Assembly (NCBI GenBank): GCA_026004735.1
Contig: BPJS01000001.1
Span: 186,001-250,000, forward strand
Direction: 5' to 3'
DNA: 64,000 nucleotides
Source: Isosphaeraceae bacterium
GTDB taxonomy: Bacteria; Planctomycetota; Planctomycetia; Isosphaerales; Isosphaeraceae
Shown in pieces: positions 1 to 8,403 of the stretch. Under the pieces are notes generated by a model, which saw only the letters and a program-made list of their open reading frames with translations, did no database searches and had not been told where the DNA came from. Numbering within the stretch: position 1 is the first letter of the stretch; each line of letters begins with the position of its first letter. Position numbers and translations under genes: made by a program.

Positions 1-225
1 GCTTGATCGCCCGATCGCCCTCCGCACCCGGCCGCTCGGGCAACTCGGCCTCCGTACGCCCCGCCCGCTGCCCCACGACCGGCGGCTGCATTCAACCAAA
101 CTCCCACCCTCACGGCCTGCCGCCGGCCGCGCAATTGCCCGGCCGCGCCCCGCAGGCGGGCGGCCGACGGGTACAATTACGGCGCAGGATCCACTCCGAT
201 CGGGCACCCAGGCCGAGCCTCACCC

Positions 226-726
226 ATGTCCACCGATCTCTGGCAGCGACCCCTCCTGGTTCTGGCTCTCGCCGGACTGGCCGGCTGCGACTCTCCCAAA
301 CCCACGCCCCCGGCCCAGCCCTCGACCGCCTCCGAGGTCGCGCCACGCGAGACCATCCGCAAGACGACCCAGGACGTGCTGCGGCTGGCCGACGCCCTGG
401 CTCAGGGCGGCCAGATCGCTGAGGCCGGCGGCACGGTCGGTCCGTCGGGCGGCTACCTCGGCACCCTCGCCAAGACCTATCGACAGGCCGCCGGACTCGG
501 CGGCACCTACGCCGCCAACCAGGCCATCCAGGCCCACGAGATCCTCAACGGCCCGCTCAAAAATTACGAAGAGTTCCAGTCGGTTATCGTCCGCAAGGGT
601 GACCCCACCGGCCTAGTCCTCCCCATGCTCCCCTATTACCAGGAGTACGCCTACGACGAAGCCAACCACACCGTCGTCATCGTCGAGTTCCCCAAACGTC
701 GGGAGGAGGTCGAGCGTTCGCGCTAA
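226..726 (+). CDS. Small lipoprotein of unknown function
   Basis: Encodes 166 residues. The first ~21 residues form a bacterial lipoprotein signal (WQRPLLVLALAGLAGC) with a good lipobox L-A-G-C, so the protein is probably lipid-anchored at Cys21. After a short Pro/Ser-rich linker the mature part has helical stretches, a Gly-rich middle (AGGTVGPSGGYLG) and a C-terminal segment containing LPMLPYYQEYAYDE. I recognise no named family. The ATG is preferred because it gives the complete signal peptide. It is followed after 85 bp by a methyltransferase in the same direction, with no evidence that they work together. The reading frame itself is well supported by the lipobox and third-position GC bias. 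Confidence 0.75.
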   Translation: MSTDLWQRPLLVLALAGLAGCDSPKPTPPAQPSTASEVAPRETIRKTTQDVLRLADALAQGGQIAEAGGTVGPSGGYLGTLAKTYRQAAGLGGTYAANQAIQAHEILNGPLKNYEEFQSVIVRKGDPTGLVLPMLPYYQEYAYDEANHTVVIVEFPKRREEVERSR

Positions 727-811
727 GCGGGCTCGATCCCCCGTCGCCAGACCCGCCGCGCAATCCGGCTGGTGGCGACCGGGACCCGACATCGCCCCTG
801 AGGCACCCCCC

Positions 812-1447
812 ATGAGCCGCGAGCGTTTCGAACCGATGTACGCCGATCGCCCTCCCTGGGACATCGGCGGTCCCCAGCCCGCCATGATCCAGGCCGCCGA
901 GGCTGGCCTGATTCGTGGCGATGTCCTCGACGCGGGCTGCGGCACCGGAGAACTCGCCTTGTGGCTTGCCTCCCGCGGCCACAAGGTCCTCGGCATCGAC
1001 GTCGTCCCCGCCGCCTTGGAACAGGCCCGCGCCAAGGCCGCCGAACGCGGCCTCGCTCAGCACGCCGAGTTCGTCCTGGCCGACGCCCTCGAACTGGGCA
1101 GCCTCGGCCGCTCCTTCGACACCGTCGTCGATTGCGGCCTGTTCCACACCTTCGACGACGCCGAGCGGGCCCGCTACGTCGAAGCTCTCGGCCACGTCGT
1201 CCCACCCGGCGGCCACGTCATCCTGCTCTGCTTCAGCGACGCCGAACCCCCCGGCGACGGACCCCGCCGCGTCTCGGCCGACGAAATCCGCGCCGCCTTC
1301 GCCGACGCCGACTGGCGCATCGTCTCCATCACCCCCACCCGCTTCTCCGTCACCGACGACCACGCCCACCGCTTCAGCCCCGGCGGTCCCCACGCCCTCC
1401 GCGCCGTTATCGAGCGCACCGCCGAGCCGGCCGTCGGACCGGGGTGA
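812..1447 (+). CDS. Class I SAM-dependent methyltransferase
   Basis: Encodes 211 residues with a Rossmann-type methyltransferase fold. Motif I is visible as LDAGCGTGELALWLASRGH (about residues 37-55), followed by the acidic strand-2 end GIDVVPAAL and a motif-IV-like VVDCGLFHTFDD. This is the Methyltransf_11/25 type found in small-molecule methyltransferases and tellurite/thiol-resistance-like proteins. The substrate cannot be deduced. The N-terminal ERFEPMYADRPPWDIGGPQPA resembles small-molecule methyltransferases that start with a W-D-x-G-x-P-Q motif (thiopurine/TehB-like). It is a single gene between unrelated neighbours. Start chosen at the first ATG before the conserved N-terminal segment. 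Confidence 0.88.
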   Translation: MSRERFEPMYADRPPWDIGGPQPAMIQAAEAGLIRGDVLDAGCGTGELALWLASRGHKVLGIDVVPAALEQARAKAAERGLAQHAEFVLADALELGSLGRSFDTVVDCGLFHTFDDAERARYVEALGHVVPPGGHVILLCFSDAEPPGDGPRRVSADEIRAAFADADWRIVSITPTRFSVTDDHAHRFSPGGPHALRAVIERTAEPAVGPG

Positions 1448-1572
1448 GACCGCGGCCCCTGCTGCACGCGCGCCGTCGTCTGGGCCGCGCGCGCCGCGTG
1501 ACCACGTCGCCCCGCGCCGGCTGCGCGCGTTCGACGCGGTCGCGCGCATCCTCCGCCTCGGAGCGCTCCGCG

Positions 1573-1887
1573 ATGCCCGTCGCCGTCGTCCCCGCCTCAC
1601 CGTCGGAGCTGGCCCCCTGGCGTGACCTCCACCGCCACGAGCTCCACGGCCAAGTCCTCAAGGACTCAATCCCCGACCGGCCCGGCTGGACCGAGGCACA
1701 CATCCTCGCGGTCGACGGCGCCCGCGTCGGCGACGGCATCGTCGCCATCAGCGGCCCATCGTCGCCGCACACCGGGCCAAGGCTCCCCGCCCCCCCCCGC
1801 GAGAGGGCCAATCCGGTAGCCGCCACGCCAGATCTTGGAAAAGAGGTCAAAAAAAGCTTGACCCGGGAGTGCGGCCGATTAATGTAA
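1573..1887 (+). pseudogene. Truncated GNAT-family N-acetyltransferase remnant
   Basis: From ATG 1573 the frame reads about 60 residues that look like the beginning of a GNAT acetyltransferase: SELAPWRDLHRHELHGQ, then DSIPDRPGWTEAHILAVDG and GDGIVAISGPSS. In intact relatives this region precedes the acetyl-CoA-binding motifs A and B. Here the recognisable sequence stops near position 1775 and the frame continues as low-complexity sequence until a stop at 1887, so the catalytic core is absent. It is most likely a decayed fragment. The rest of 1448-2001 holds no other gene I can support. Confidence 0.45.
1858..1885 (+). promoter_or_regulatory. Possible sigma-70-type promoter for the first exported cassette
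   Basis: TTGACC at 1858-1863 is followed after 16 bp by TAATGT at 1880-1885, about 115 bp before the GTG of the DUF1573 gene. The -35 is a near match and the -10 is weak. The stretch is locally AT-rich (an A7 run lies just upstream). Seen by eye only. Confidence 0.3.
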
Positions 1888-2001
1888 GAGGTTGCTCAAA
1901 CGTGGCGGATCATCTCGATCACCCCAAGTTCGGGGAATGGTCATGATCGAGCGTCCGATTAGCCCTCCCCCCCCCCGTGCCCTTCTTCTCTAGGGACGAA
2001 C

Positions 2002-3117
2002 GTGAGCGAAGTCGCTCGCGTCATCGGGATCGCCTGCATACTCGCCGCTGCCGGCGCTGGCTGTTCCACTAGGACGCTGCCGCCTGGGGGAGAGCACGAC
2101 CTGGGAGTCGTGTTCGCGCAGCATACCCCGGAGCTATCCCACACGTTCATCGTCGAGAACACGACGGATCGGGAGGTGACCATCCTGGACGAAACGCATA
2201 CGTGCACCTGCTCCAGTGTGAAGTTGGAGAAGTGGAAACTCAGTCCGGGCGAATCGACCCGGCTGGCGTTCACGGCGCGTCCACCTGATGGTGTCGCAAG
2301 TATGGATATCCGGACCATACTACGCACGGACCATCCCGTTTGGCCCGAATGGACCTATCGGCTGAGATTTCGCACGTATCCGATCGCACGAATTGTCCCC
2401 AGTCGGGTAGACATGGGCACGGCACGAATAGCCGACAACGGCTCGAATCCCACCCTGCGTCCCCTTGAGGGGCCGCCCTATCTTGAAATCTTCTACCCAA
2501 GCGATAAACCCGAGCCTCGGGTCACCGAGATCACATGTCCAGAAGGCTTCAGGGCACGGATAGCCCCAGCCCCAGAAGTGGACATCGTCGATCACAACGT
2601 GAAGCGCGCTCGATATGTCATCGACTTGGAGTCGTTCGGACCGCACGTCCTTTCGGGTACGTTCTCACGGACGATGCGTGCGTCGGTGGGAAACTTCCCG
2701 GCTGAAGCGGCTGTCTGCTGGTCGGTGTTCGGGCCCTTCGAGCTTGAGCCAATGAGCGTACACTTCGGGATCGTCGGCCGGGGGGACGTCGCTGAACGTC
2801 GAATCAAGGTGCGATCGACGTGCGATCGCCCGTTTCGGATCGTCGCTCTCCGCTCGACGGGCTCGGCCATCGAGCCTGAGGCGGAGATCGAAGGGGGCCA
2901 GCGTGAGGCAGAAGAAACGGAAAAGACCATTTCACTTCGGCTGCGCATCCCTCAGTCCATCACCCGCAGAGCGATGGCGGGCACTGTCGAAATCGTAACC
3001 GACCACGAAGCGAGCTCCGTCGTCAAGGTTCCCTGGTCAGCCTTCCTCCGATCGTCGGACGGGGGTGATAAACACTCCCTCAAGAATGAGCGAAGGGAGG
3101 ATCGATGCGAAGTGTGA
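2002..3117 (+). CDS. DUF1573-family exported lipoprotein
   Basis: Encodes 371 residues from a GTG start with AGGGA 6 nt upstream. The N-terminus is a hydrophobic signal ending in a lipobox-like AGAGC. The mature protein opens with DUF1573 hallmarks: HDLGVVFAQHTPELSHTF, ENTTDREVTILDETHTCTC with the conserved C-x-C-S pair, and LSPGESTRLAFTA. These Ig-like domains occur in planctomycete exported proteins, and the Cys motif may be redox-active or metal-binding (family knowledge, function unproven). Later segments look like further beta-sandwich repeats. The 3' end overlaps the start of the Cys-rich peptide gene by 13 nt, indicating translational coupling. Codon usage here is less C-heavy than in the housekeeping genes of the window. 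A related protein lies at 28196-29356. Confidence 0.85.
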   Translation: MSEVARVIGIACILAAAGAGCSTRTLPPGGEHDLGVVFAQHTPELSHTFIVENTTDREVTILDETHTCTCSSVKLEKWKLSPGESTRLAFTARPPDGVASMDIRTILRTDHPVWPEWTYRLRFRTYPIARIVPSRVDMGTARIADNGSNPTLRPLEGPPYLEIFYPSDKPEPRVTEITCPEGFRARIAPAPEVDIVDHNVKRARYVIDLESFGPHVLSGTFSRTMRASVGNFPAEAAVCWSVFGPFELEPMSVHFGIVGRGDVAERRIKVRSTCDRPFRIVALRSTGSAIEPEAEIEGGQREAEETEKTISLRLRIPQSITRRAMAGTVEIVTDHEASSVVKVPWSAFLRSSDGGDKHSLKNERREDRCEV

Positions 3118-3482
3118 TCGTGCAATGGGCGGGCGTGGCGATCGCGGTCGCCGTGCTGCTCATCGGGACCCGTGCCCTCGTCGCGCAGAGGGCCTGCGTG
3201 AACTTCAACCAGGCCTGTGTGGGATGGGATTGCTACAAGGTCGGTAATGCCAAATGCACTGACGACACCGGAACCCAGCGCGACTGGAACCGCCTCACCC
3301 AGAACAACGGCGTCGGATACCTCCTCGGCCAGTGCCATGAGGGTAACGGTAACTGCATCATGAAGCAGTTCCCTTGCAACGCGGACAAGTACTGGAACGA
3401 CAACCCGAACGACGCAACGTGCAACGCAACCACGTTCCGCTGCACCGATCCCTTCAACCTGACGGGTTGCAAGGACAGCTGA
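3105..3482 (+). CDS. Secreted 10-cysteine peptide
   Basis: Encodes 125 residues starting at ATG 3105 with AGGGAGG just upstream. A signal peptide of ~28 residues (VIVQWAGVAIAVAVLLIG core, probable cleavage after ALVAQ) is followed by a mature domain of ~97 residues holding exactly ten cysteines, which suggests five disulfides. The mature part is rich in Asn, Asp, Gly and Trp, with no recognised domain. The start overlaps the upstream DUF1573 stop. A peptide of similar size, also with ten mature cysteines but little other identity, occurs in the second cassette (26709-27014), and both sit beside a LolA-like gene. Function unknown; an extracellular or periplasmic structural or binding role is an inference. 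Confidence 0.75.
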   Translation: MRSVIVQWAGVAIAVAVLLIGTRALVAQRACVNFNQACVGWDCYKVGNAKCTDDTGTQRDWNRLTQNNGVGYLLGQCHEGNGNCIMKQFPCNADKYWNDNPNDATCNATTFRCTDPFNLTGCKDS

Positions 3483-3556
3483 TCCGGGATCGGAGGCCGC
3501 TTCGTATTCCATCACGGCGGCCTCCGCCCTGCTCAACGACGCGGAGTCCACTCCCG

Positions 3557-4648
3557 ATGCTCACTCTCGGTATCGCGATCACCGTCATCCCGATGGTGCA
3601 AGAGGACGTGGAGGCGTTGAAGGCGTTGGCGACGTCCTACGCTGCGAACCGCTCGCTCCTCAGTTACGGCTCGATCGAGATCAGTTCCGCGATGGGCAGG
3701 GCCCCGACGCCCGAAGCGGCCCGTGCGGGACAGTGGAGCGTCCGGCGGGAGGCCACGGGTCGGTACGTCTTCGACGGCCCCAGGGCATATTTCGAGACCG
3801 TGTTCAGCCTAGAACAGATGAAGGCCAGTCGAAGAAAGGTCGGCGAGGGCCGCTACACCACCACTCTCCTCTCACGTCGAGTGCTCACCGACGGACGAAT
3901 CACGTTGTCGGATCGAATCTGCCTCAACGACGCGGGAGATCAGTTGATCCGAGCTGCCCAGATCGACGCCGGGACTCGCATTTTCTACATGTACTACTCC
4001 TGTCCGCTCAACCTCGGCGAGGCCGATTCGAAGAGCTTCGACTTAAGTTACGATATAGATCGCTGTTTAAACGCAAATATGTACACATGGTCATTAAAAG
4101 ATGACGCCTTCGAGGGTGCCCCCGTCATCCGCCTGACTCTCCGGTCCGGCGACTTCCAGAGGCAGTACTGGATCGACGTCGAACGAGGCTCGATTCCCCG
4201 CGAAATCCGCGACCAATCGGGGACCGGCGAACCGAGCATGAGGATCTACTACGACGACCTCAGACCGGTCGGCTGCGGGGCCTGGTTGCCATTCAAGATG
4301 ACCGTCTTCTTCCGTGATGGAGAAGCCAAGCAGTTGACGATTCGACAGGCCGAGTTCGGGTCGCGCCCACCGCCCAGCGCATTCCGCATGGAGTTCGATG
4401 AGCCCGAGGCGCTGATCAATACGGCCGATATGGTCCACTATAAACCACGGAAGGTCTGGGATCTCGCTGAACTTCCATCTGTATCGTCGGGGGATGCCCA
4501 CCGGATCATCCTCGAGGACGTCCCACCCCCGCCCGTCATGAGAGGGCATGATGAGGGAGGGACCTGGAGCGATCTGCTCATCCCGTCGGGATGTCTGGTG
4601 GCCCTTGGTGTTGGAGTTTACTTTGTCTACCGTCGCTACCACGCCTGA
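3557..4648 (+). CDS. LolA-like exported protein with C-terminal membrane anchor
   Basis: Encodes 363 residues. A hydrophobic N-terminus ([14 protein letters not shown]) is followed by a long beta-rich region whose rhythm ([53 protein letters not shown]) resembles LolA/RseB-type lipoprotein-binding folds. Near the C-terminus is the segment [16 protein letters not shown]. The protein ends in a single membrane helix ([17 protein letters not shown]) with a positively charged tail. The same architecture is found in 27112-28191. Start ATG has GGAG 10 nt upstream. An AT-rich patch within the gene (about 4040-4105) uses rare codons. The DUF1559 gene starts inside its last codons. The lipid-binding role is inference from fold resemblance only. 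Confidence 0.65.
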   Translation: MLTLGIAITVIPMVQEDVEALKALATSYAANRSLLSYGSIEISSAMGRAPTPEAARAGQWSVRREATGRYVFDGPRAYFETVFSLEQMKASRRKVGEGRYTTTLLSRRVLTDGRITLSDRICLNDAGDQLIRAAQIDAGTRIFYMYYSCPLNLGEADSKSFDLSYDIDRCLNANMYTWSLKDDAFEGAPVIRLTLRSGDFQRQYWIDVERGSIPREIRDQSGTGEPSMRIYYDDLRPVGCGAWLPFKMTVFFRDGEAKQLTIRQAEFGSRPPPSAFRMEFDEPEALINTADMVHYKPRKVWDLAELPSVSSGDAHRIILEDVPPPPVMRGHDEGGTWSDLLIPSGCLVALGVGVYFVYRRYHA

Positions 4649-5702
4649 ACGCCCTCGCACGCGGGACGGGTCGACGCCGCCGCGTGCCGCCGCCGGCATG
4701 ACCCTCGTCGAGCTGCTCGTCGCGCTGGCGATCATCGGCCTGCTGCTGGGATTGCTGCTCCCGGCGCTCCAGGAGGCCCGCGAGTCGGCGCGGCGGATCA
4801 AGTGCGTCGGGAACCTCAAGCAGATCGGTCTAGGCCTGGCTCACTATATGAGCACCCATCACTGCCTGCCGTCGACGAACTCACCGACCGGCCTGGACCT
4901 CAAAGGTCAACCCTACTCGGGTCATTACTACAGCCCGCTCGCCAGGATTCTCTGCGAGCTCGAACAGGTGAGCCTATTCAATAGCATCAACTTCGCTCGC
5001 ATACCGTCGGATGCGGTCTCCCTTTACTCCAACGACACGGCTCTCCGGTTCTCCAGCCCGCTCTTCTTGTGTCCGTCGGATCCCGGCCCTCACGTCCCCG
5101 GATATGGCCGAGTCAATTACCGATTCTGCATCGGCCCCACTTCCTGGCGCGGCCCCGACCCCCGCAGTCCCGGGTCGGACGCCGGTCCGTTCACCTCCCA
5201 CGTCTTTCACCCCGTCGCCGCGTTTCGCGACGGCCTGTCGTCCACGATCTGCGCGTCCGAGCGTACCCAGGGCGATTGGATGACCCGCCCATTCACGCAA
5301 GGGGATTATCGGCTCGCGAACGTCGGCAATGACCCCAGTCTGGGCGGCGCGGATGAAGGGCTGGTGATCTGCATGAGCGTCCCCGGAGACATCGCTCACG
5401 AGTCGCGGGCGGGGGAGAGTTGGTTGATCGGCGGCTTCCACTCGACAGACTACAACCACAGCGCCCCGCCGAACTGGCGTGGGCCCGACTGCGGCTACCA
5501 GCCCGTCGGTAGCGATGACAACGTCCACGCCCGATTCCGGCAGGATGGCGTCTTCAGCGCCCGGTCGCGTCATCGAGGCGGCGTTCATGGGCTCTTCATG
5601 GACGGCAGCGTGCATCTGGTCCGCGACTCGGTGGACATCTCGGTCTGGAGGGCCATCGCGACCCGCGCCGGCGGCGAGGTAATCCCGACAGCGTTCGAGT
5701 AG
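4623..5702 (+). CDS. DUF1559 pseudopilin-like protein (cassette 1)
   Basis: Encodes 359 residues if translation starts at TTG 4623, which has GGAG 6 nt upstream and overlaps the preceding gene by 26 nt. No ATG lies closer to the prepilin motif except the Met inside it. The leader ends RAAAG before [16 protein letters not shown], the type II/IV prepilin cleavage site and N-terminal helix. DUF1559 features follow: [20 protein letters not shown] near the N-terminus, and at the C-terminus [19 protein letters not shown] then [15 protein letters not shown]1559 proteins are abundant in planctomycetes and are thought to be secreted, pilin-like surface proteins. It closes the four-gene cassette beginning at 2002. 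Confidence 0.9.
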   Translation: MSTVATTPERPRTRDGSTPPRAAAGMTLVELLVALAIIGLLLGLLLPALQEARESARRIKCVGNLKQIGLGLAHYMSTHHCLPSTNSPTGLDLKGQPYSGHYYSPLARILCELEQVSLFNSINFARIPSDAVSLYSNDTALRFSSPLFLCPSDPGPHVPGYGRVNYRFCIGPTSWRGPDPRSPGSDAGPFTSHVFHPVAAFRDGLSSTICASERTQGDWMTRPFTQGDYRLANVGNDPSLGGADEGLVICMSVPGDIAHESRAGESWLIGGFHSTDYNHSAPPNWRGPDCGYQPVGSDDNVHARFRQDGVFSARSRHRGGVHGLFMDGSVHLVRDSVDISVWRAIATRAGGEVIPTAFE

Positions 5703-5916
5703 CGGAACGTGACGGTGCCCAAGACCTGGTCCGCTTGGCCACGGCGTCCCGAATGCTCGAAGTGCGAGGGACCAAGGCGGCCGTTGGTCCTCGTCGCCAC
5801 CCGGCTCCATTCCAGAGAAGGGGGACGTGCGTCGCTCGGGACGCCGCCTCGGTCCCGATCCGCCCGTTGTACGCCGCGGCGGCACCCCCGAGCGTCAAGG
5901 ACCGCACGTCCGGGCC
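5703..5916. other. Intergenic stretch between cassette 1 and the IS
   Basis: I see no coding frame with recognisable features and no clear terminator hairpin in this stretch. It ends at the left copy of the IS target duplication. Confidence 0.4.
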
Positions 5917-5943
5917 GTTCGCGGCCCAGGGCTATTCCGTTCT
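5917..5943 (+). repeat. Left target-site duplication and left inverted repeat of the IS
   Basis: GTTCGCGGCC at 5917-5926 is a perfect 10-bp direct repeat of 7183-7192. Directly after it the terminal repeat CAGGGCTATTCCGTTCT (5927-5943) matches the right terminus, read inward, at 14 of 17 positions. Confidence 0.9.
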
Positions 5944-7182
5944 GATCTATCCGATCGGCTGCAATGATGTTATGCCAGTAGTCACCGTTTGATCCACACC
6001 TGGAGGTCTTGGCATGGACGCCGCGCGATCTCTTCTGGAAGTCTTTCGTTCACCGAAGCTTATGGACCGTCGCAGGGCCCAGGGCCTGCGGCACCCTTTG
6101 CCTTCGATTCTGGCCTTGACGGCCGTAGCCATGCTCACGGGCATCACCTCGCGGCGGGGCGTCGTCCAGTTCGGCAATGCCTTCGGTCGCGAGTTCCGGA
6201 AGCTCCTCGGCTGCACCCGATCCAAGGCCCCCAGCGAGGCCACTCTCAGCCGTGTCTTTCGCGGGATTGACGTCGCGGTCTTCGAGCAGTTGATCAGCGA
6301 GTGGATCCAGGCCCGTCTCGGGACCCGATGCTTCGAACACATCGCGATCGACGGCAAGACGGCGCGTGGGTCTCGGGGCGAGAATTTGCCCGCGGTGCAT
6401 CTGCTGGCTGCCTATGCCTCCGAGATGAGGGCGGTCCTGACCCAATTGCGGGTCGATGCCAAAACCAATGAGCACAAGGCGGCCCTGGAATTGCTCGGAA
6501 TTCTGCCACTCTCTGGCAAGGTTGTCACGGGTGATGCCATGTTTACTCACCGAGACGTCTGCTCGGAGATTGTGCGGCGTGGCGGCGATTATGTGCTACC
6601 AGCCAAGGAAAATCAGGCGATGCTCCTGGCGGACATCCGAAGTGTTTTGGACGCCCCGCCAGCGGGGCTTTCCCCCCCGGCAGAGACGACTCCACGCCGA
6701 GAGCATCCGCCAGGCCTGCATGATTCACAAGGGGCATGGGCGACGTGAGCGGCGGACGATTCGGACCACGACCTGGCTGAACAGCTTCCTGGACTGGCCG
6801 GCCGTGGGGCAGGTTTTTCATCTGCGGCGTGAACGCACCCTCCGGGGAGTGACGACCGTCGAGGACGTGTACGGTATCACCAGTCTGAGGCCCGAGAAGG
6901 CGTCGCCCGCCAAGCTCCTGACGCTGATCCGTTCGCACTGGGCGATCGAGAACCAGTTGTTTGGCGTGCGGGATTGGACCTTGGGCGAGGATGCCAGCCG
7001 AGTGAGGACCGGGACCGCCGCGCAGGTCGCTGCAAGCCTCCGCAACGTGGCGTTGTTTCTGCTGGGACAGCAAGCCAGACGGACGAAACGAGGAATCGCC
7101 GACGTCGTCAGAGATCTGAGGTTCCATGTCACAAAGGCCATGAAACTTGTGGCAACTTGAGCAGAAGAATGAAACAGCCCTG
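5927..7182 (+). mobile_element. ISAs1-family insertion sequence, 1256 bp
   Basis: A single transposase-coding element bounded by imperfect terminal inverted repeats (CAGGGCT at both tips) and flanked by a perfect 10-bp target duplication. Length, transposase type and duplication length all fit the ISAs1 family. The intact duplication means the element has not been rearranged since insertion. It landed between the end of exported cassette 1 and the region upstream of rpsL, about 220 bp before the rpsL start. The transposase is frameshifted, so the copy may be inactive unless the shift is a sequencing error or is bypassed. Confidence 0.92.
6014..7160 (+). pseudogene. ISAs1-family DDE transposase, frameshifted
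   Basis: The first frame (6014 to ~6672) carries the N-terminal DUF of ISAs1 transposases and the first two catalytic aspartates: HIAIDGKTARGSR and KVVTGDAMFTHRD, followed by DYVLPAKENQ. The second frame (~6679 to 7160) continues with KGHGRRERRTIRTTTWLN, LDWPAVGQVF and the catalytic Glu in LIRSHWAIENQLFGVRDW. The shift equals one extra base and falls at or near the C7 run at 6672-6678. Joined, the protein would be ~380 residues, normal for the family. ISAs1 elements normally have one unbroken ORF, so this is an inactivating indel or a homopolymer error, not a known programmed frameshift. Confidence 0.88.
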
Positions 7183-7192
7183 GTTCGCGGCC
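7166..7192 (+). repeat. Right inverted repeat and right target-site duplication of the IS
   Basis: The right terminus (7166-7182) reads CAGGGCTGTTTCATTCT on the minus strand, matching the left end at 14 of 17 positions. It is followed by the second GTTCGCGGCC at 7183-7192. Confidence 0.9.
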
Positions 7193-7201
7193 CACCACCG
7201 C

Positions 7202-7235
7202 TTGACACACGCCCCACAATCGATCAAGGTAATAT
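7202..7235 (+). promoter_or_regulatory. Possible promoter upstream of rpsL
   Basis: A perfect TTGACA (7202-7207) lies ~205 bp before rpsL, and TAATAT lies at 7230-7235. The spacer is 22 bp, too long for a standard sigma-70 promoter, so at most one of the two boxes is likely to be used as written. The site begins 10 bp beyond the IS target duplication. Confidence 0.25.
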
Positions 7236-7412
7236 TCTTCGCCGGTCGGGCCGGGGAGCGGTGCTGCGCCTGCCTCGGATCTCCCCCGCCGGACGGATCG
7301 CCCTCAGACGCGGACCGACCACCTGGGTCCGGCCCGCTCGCACGGACGTTCCTCGATTCCGTCAACCGCGATCGGCCTCGAATCCAAAACGCGAGAGCGC
7401 TCTCCGAAGCCC

Positions 7413-7826
7413 ATGCCCACGATCAATCAGCTCGTCCGCAAGCCCCGCCGACCCAAAAAATACCGCACCAAAAGCCCGGTCCTGGAAGGCAATCCGTTCA
7501 AGCGCGGCGTTTGCCTCCAGGTCAAGACGATGACCCCCAAGAAGCCCAACTCCGCGCTTCGGAAGGTCGCCCGCGTCCGGCTCTCCAATCAGAAGGAAAT
7601 CACCGCCTACATCCCGGGCGAGGGCCACAACCTCCAGGAACACTCGATCGTCCTGGTCCGCGGTGGCCGCGTCCGCGACCTGCCCGGCGTCCGCTACCAC
7701 ATCGTCCGCGGTGTGCTCGACGCCCTCGGCGTCGCCGACCGCAAGCAGGCCCGTTCCAAGTACGGCGCCAAGGCCAAGGGCGCCCCCGCTCCCAAGGGCG
7801 CCGGCGCCAAGAAGCCCGGCAAGTAG
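7413..7826 (+). CDS. rpsL: 30S ribosomal protein S12
   Basis: Encodes 137 residues, with clear S12 signatures: [39 protein letters not shown] [19 protein letters not shown] and [10 protein letters not shown]. It is part of the 30S decoding centre. The C-terminus carries an extra Ala/Lys/Pro-rich tail compared with the 124-residue E. coli protein. Lys43 (in PKKPNSA) is retained, but the position equivalent to E. coli Lys88 is Arg ([13 protein letters not shown]). In E. coli the K88R change gives streptomycin resistance. It is followed after 67 bp by rpsG, the usual start of the str operon. Confidence 0.99.
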   Translation: MPTINQLVRKPRRPKKYRTKSPVLEGNPFKRGVCLQVKTMTPKKPNSALRKVARVRLSNQKEITAYIPGEGHNLQEHSIVLVRGGRVRDLPGVRYHIVRGVLDALGVADRKQARSKYGAKAKGAPAPKGAGAKKPGK

Positions 7827-7893
7827 GATTCCCCGCCCCCGCACACCCCCCGGTTGACGTCTCGTCGACCCAACCCACCGACCACCTGAAACC

Positions 7894-8364
7894 ATGCGCA
7901 AGCCGACCGCCAGCCAGACCCAGCTCGCCCCCGACCCCCGCTTCGGCTCCAAGCTGGTCTCCAAGTTCATCAACTGCCTGATGCACGACGGCAAAAAGAG
8001 CGTCGCCCAGCGCGTCTTCTACAGCGCGATGGACCAGATCCAGAAGAAAATGCCCGACGCCGACGTTCTCGAAATCTTCGCCCGCGCCGTCGAAAACGTC
8101 ATGCCCGTCATCGAGGTCCGGTCCAAGCGCGTCGGCGGGGCCACCTATCAGGTGCCCATGCAGGTCAAGAAAAACCGCCAGCAAACCCTGGCCATCCGCT
8201 GGATCCTCATGGCCGCCCGCGAGAAGAAAGGCCGGCCGATGTATCTCAAACTCGCCGACGAATTGATCGCCGCCTACAACCGCGAAGGCGCCGCCATCAG
8301 CCGCCGCGAACAGGTCCACCGCATGGCCGACGCCAACAAGGCCTATGCCCACTTCGCCTGGTAA
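7894..8364 (+). CDS. rpsG: 30S ribosomal protein S7
   Basis: Encodes 156 residues, the standard bacterial S7 length. Family signatures include [50 protein letters not shown] and the C-terminal KAYAHFAW. S7 nucleates assembly of the 3' domain of 16S rRNA. It lies 67 bp after rpsL. The usual fusA and tuf genes of the str operon do not follow: the next gene 39 bp downstream is a GNAT-like protein. No internal irregularity was noticed. Confidence 0.99.
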   Translation: MRKPTASQTQLAPDPRFGSKLVSKFINCLMHDGKKSVAQRVFYSAMDQIQKKMPDADVLEIFARAVENVMPVIEVRSKRVGGATYQVPMQVKKNRQQTLAIRWILMAAREKKGRPMYLKLADELIAAYNREGAAISRREQVHRMADANKAYAHFAW

Positions 8365-8403
8365 GGCTCCACGCCTCCTCCGCGGCGCGGCCGCCGCGGC
8401 CGC

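Noticed and set aside
1..225. A frame from position 3 that overlaps the first lipoprotein gene
   Set aside because: Arg/Pro-rich without a start context; TACAAT at 172-177 has no matching -35, so neither a gene nor a promoter is claimed.
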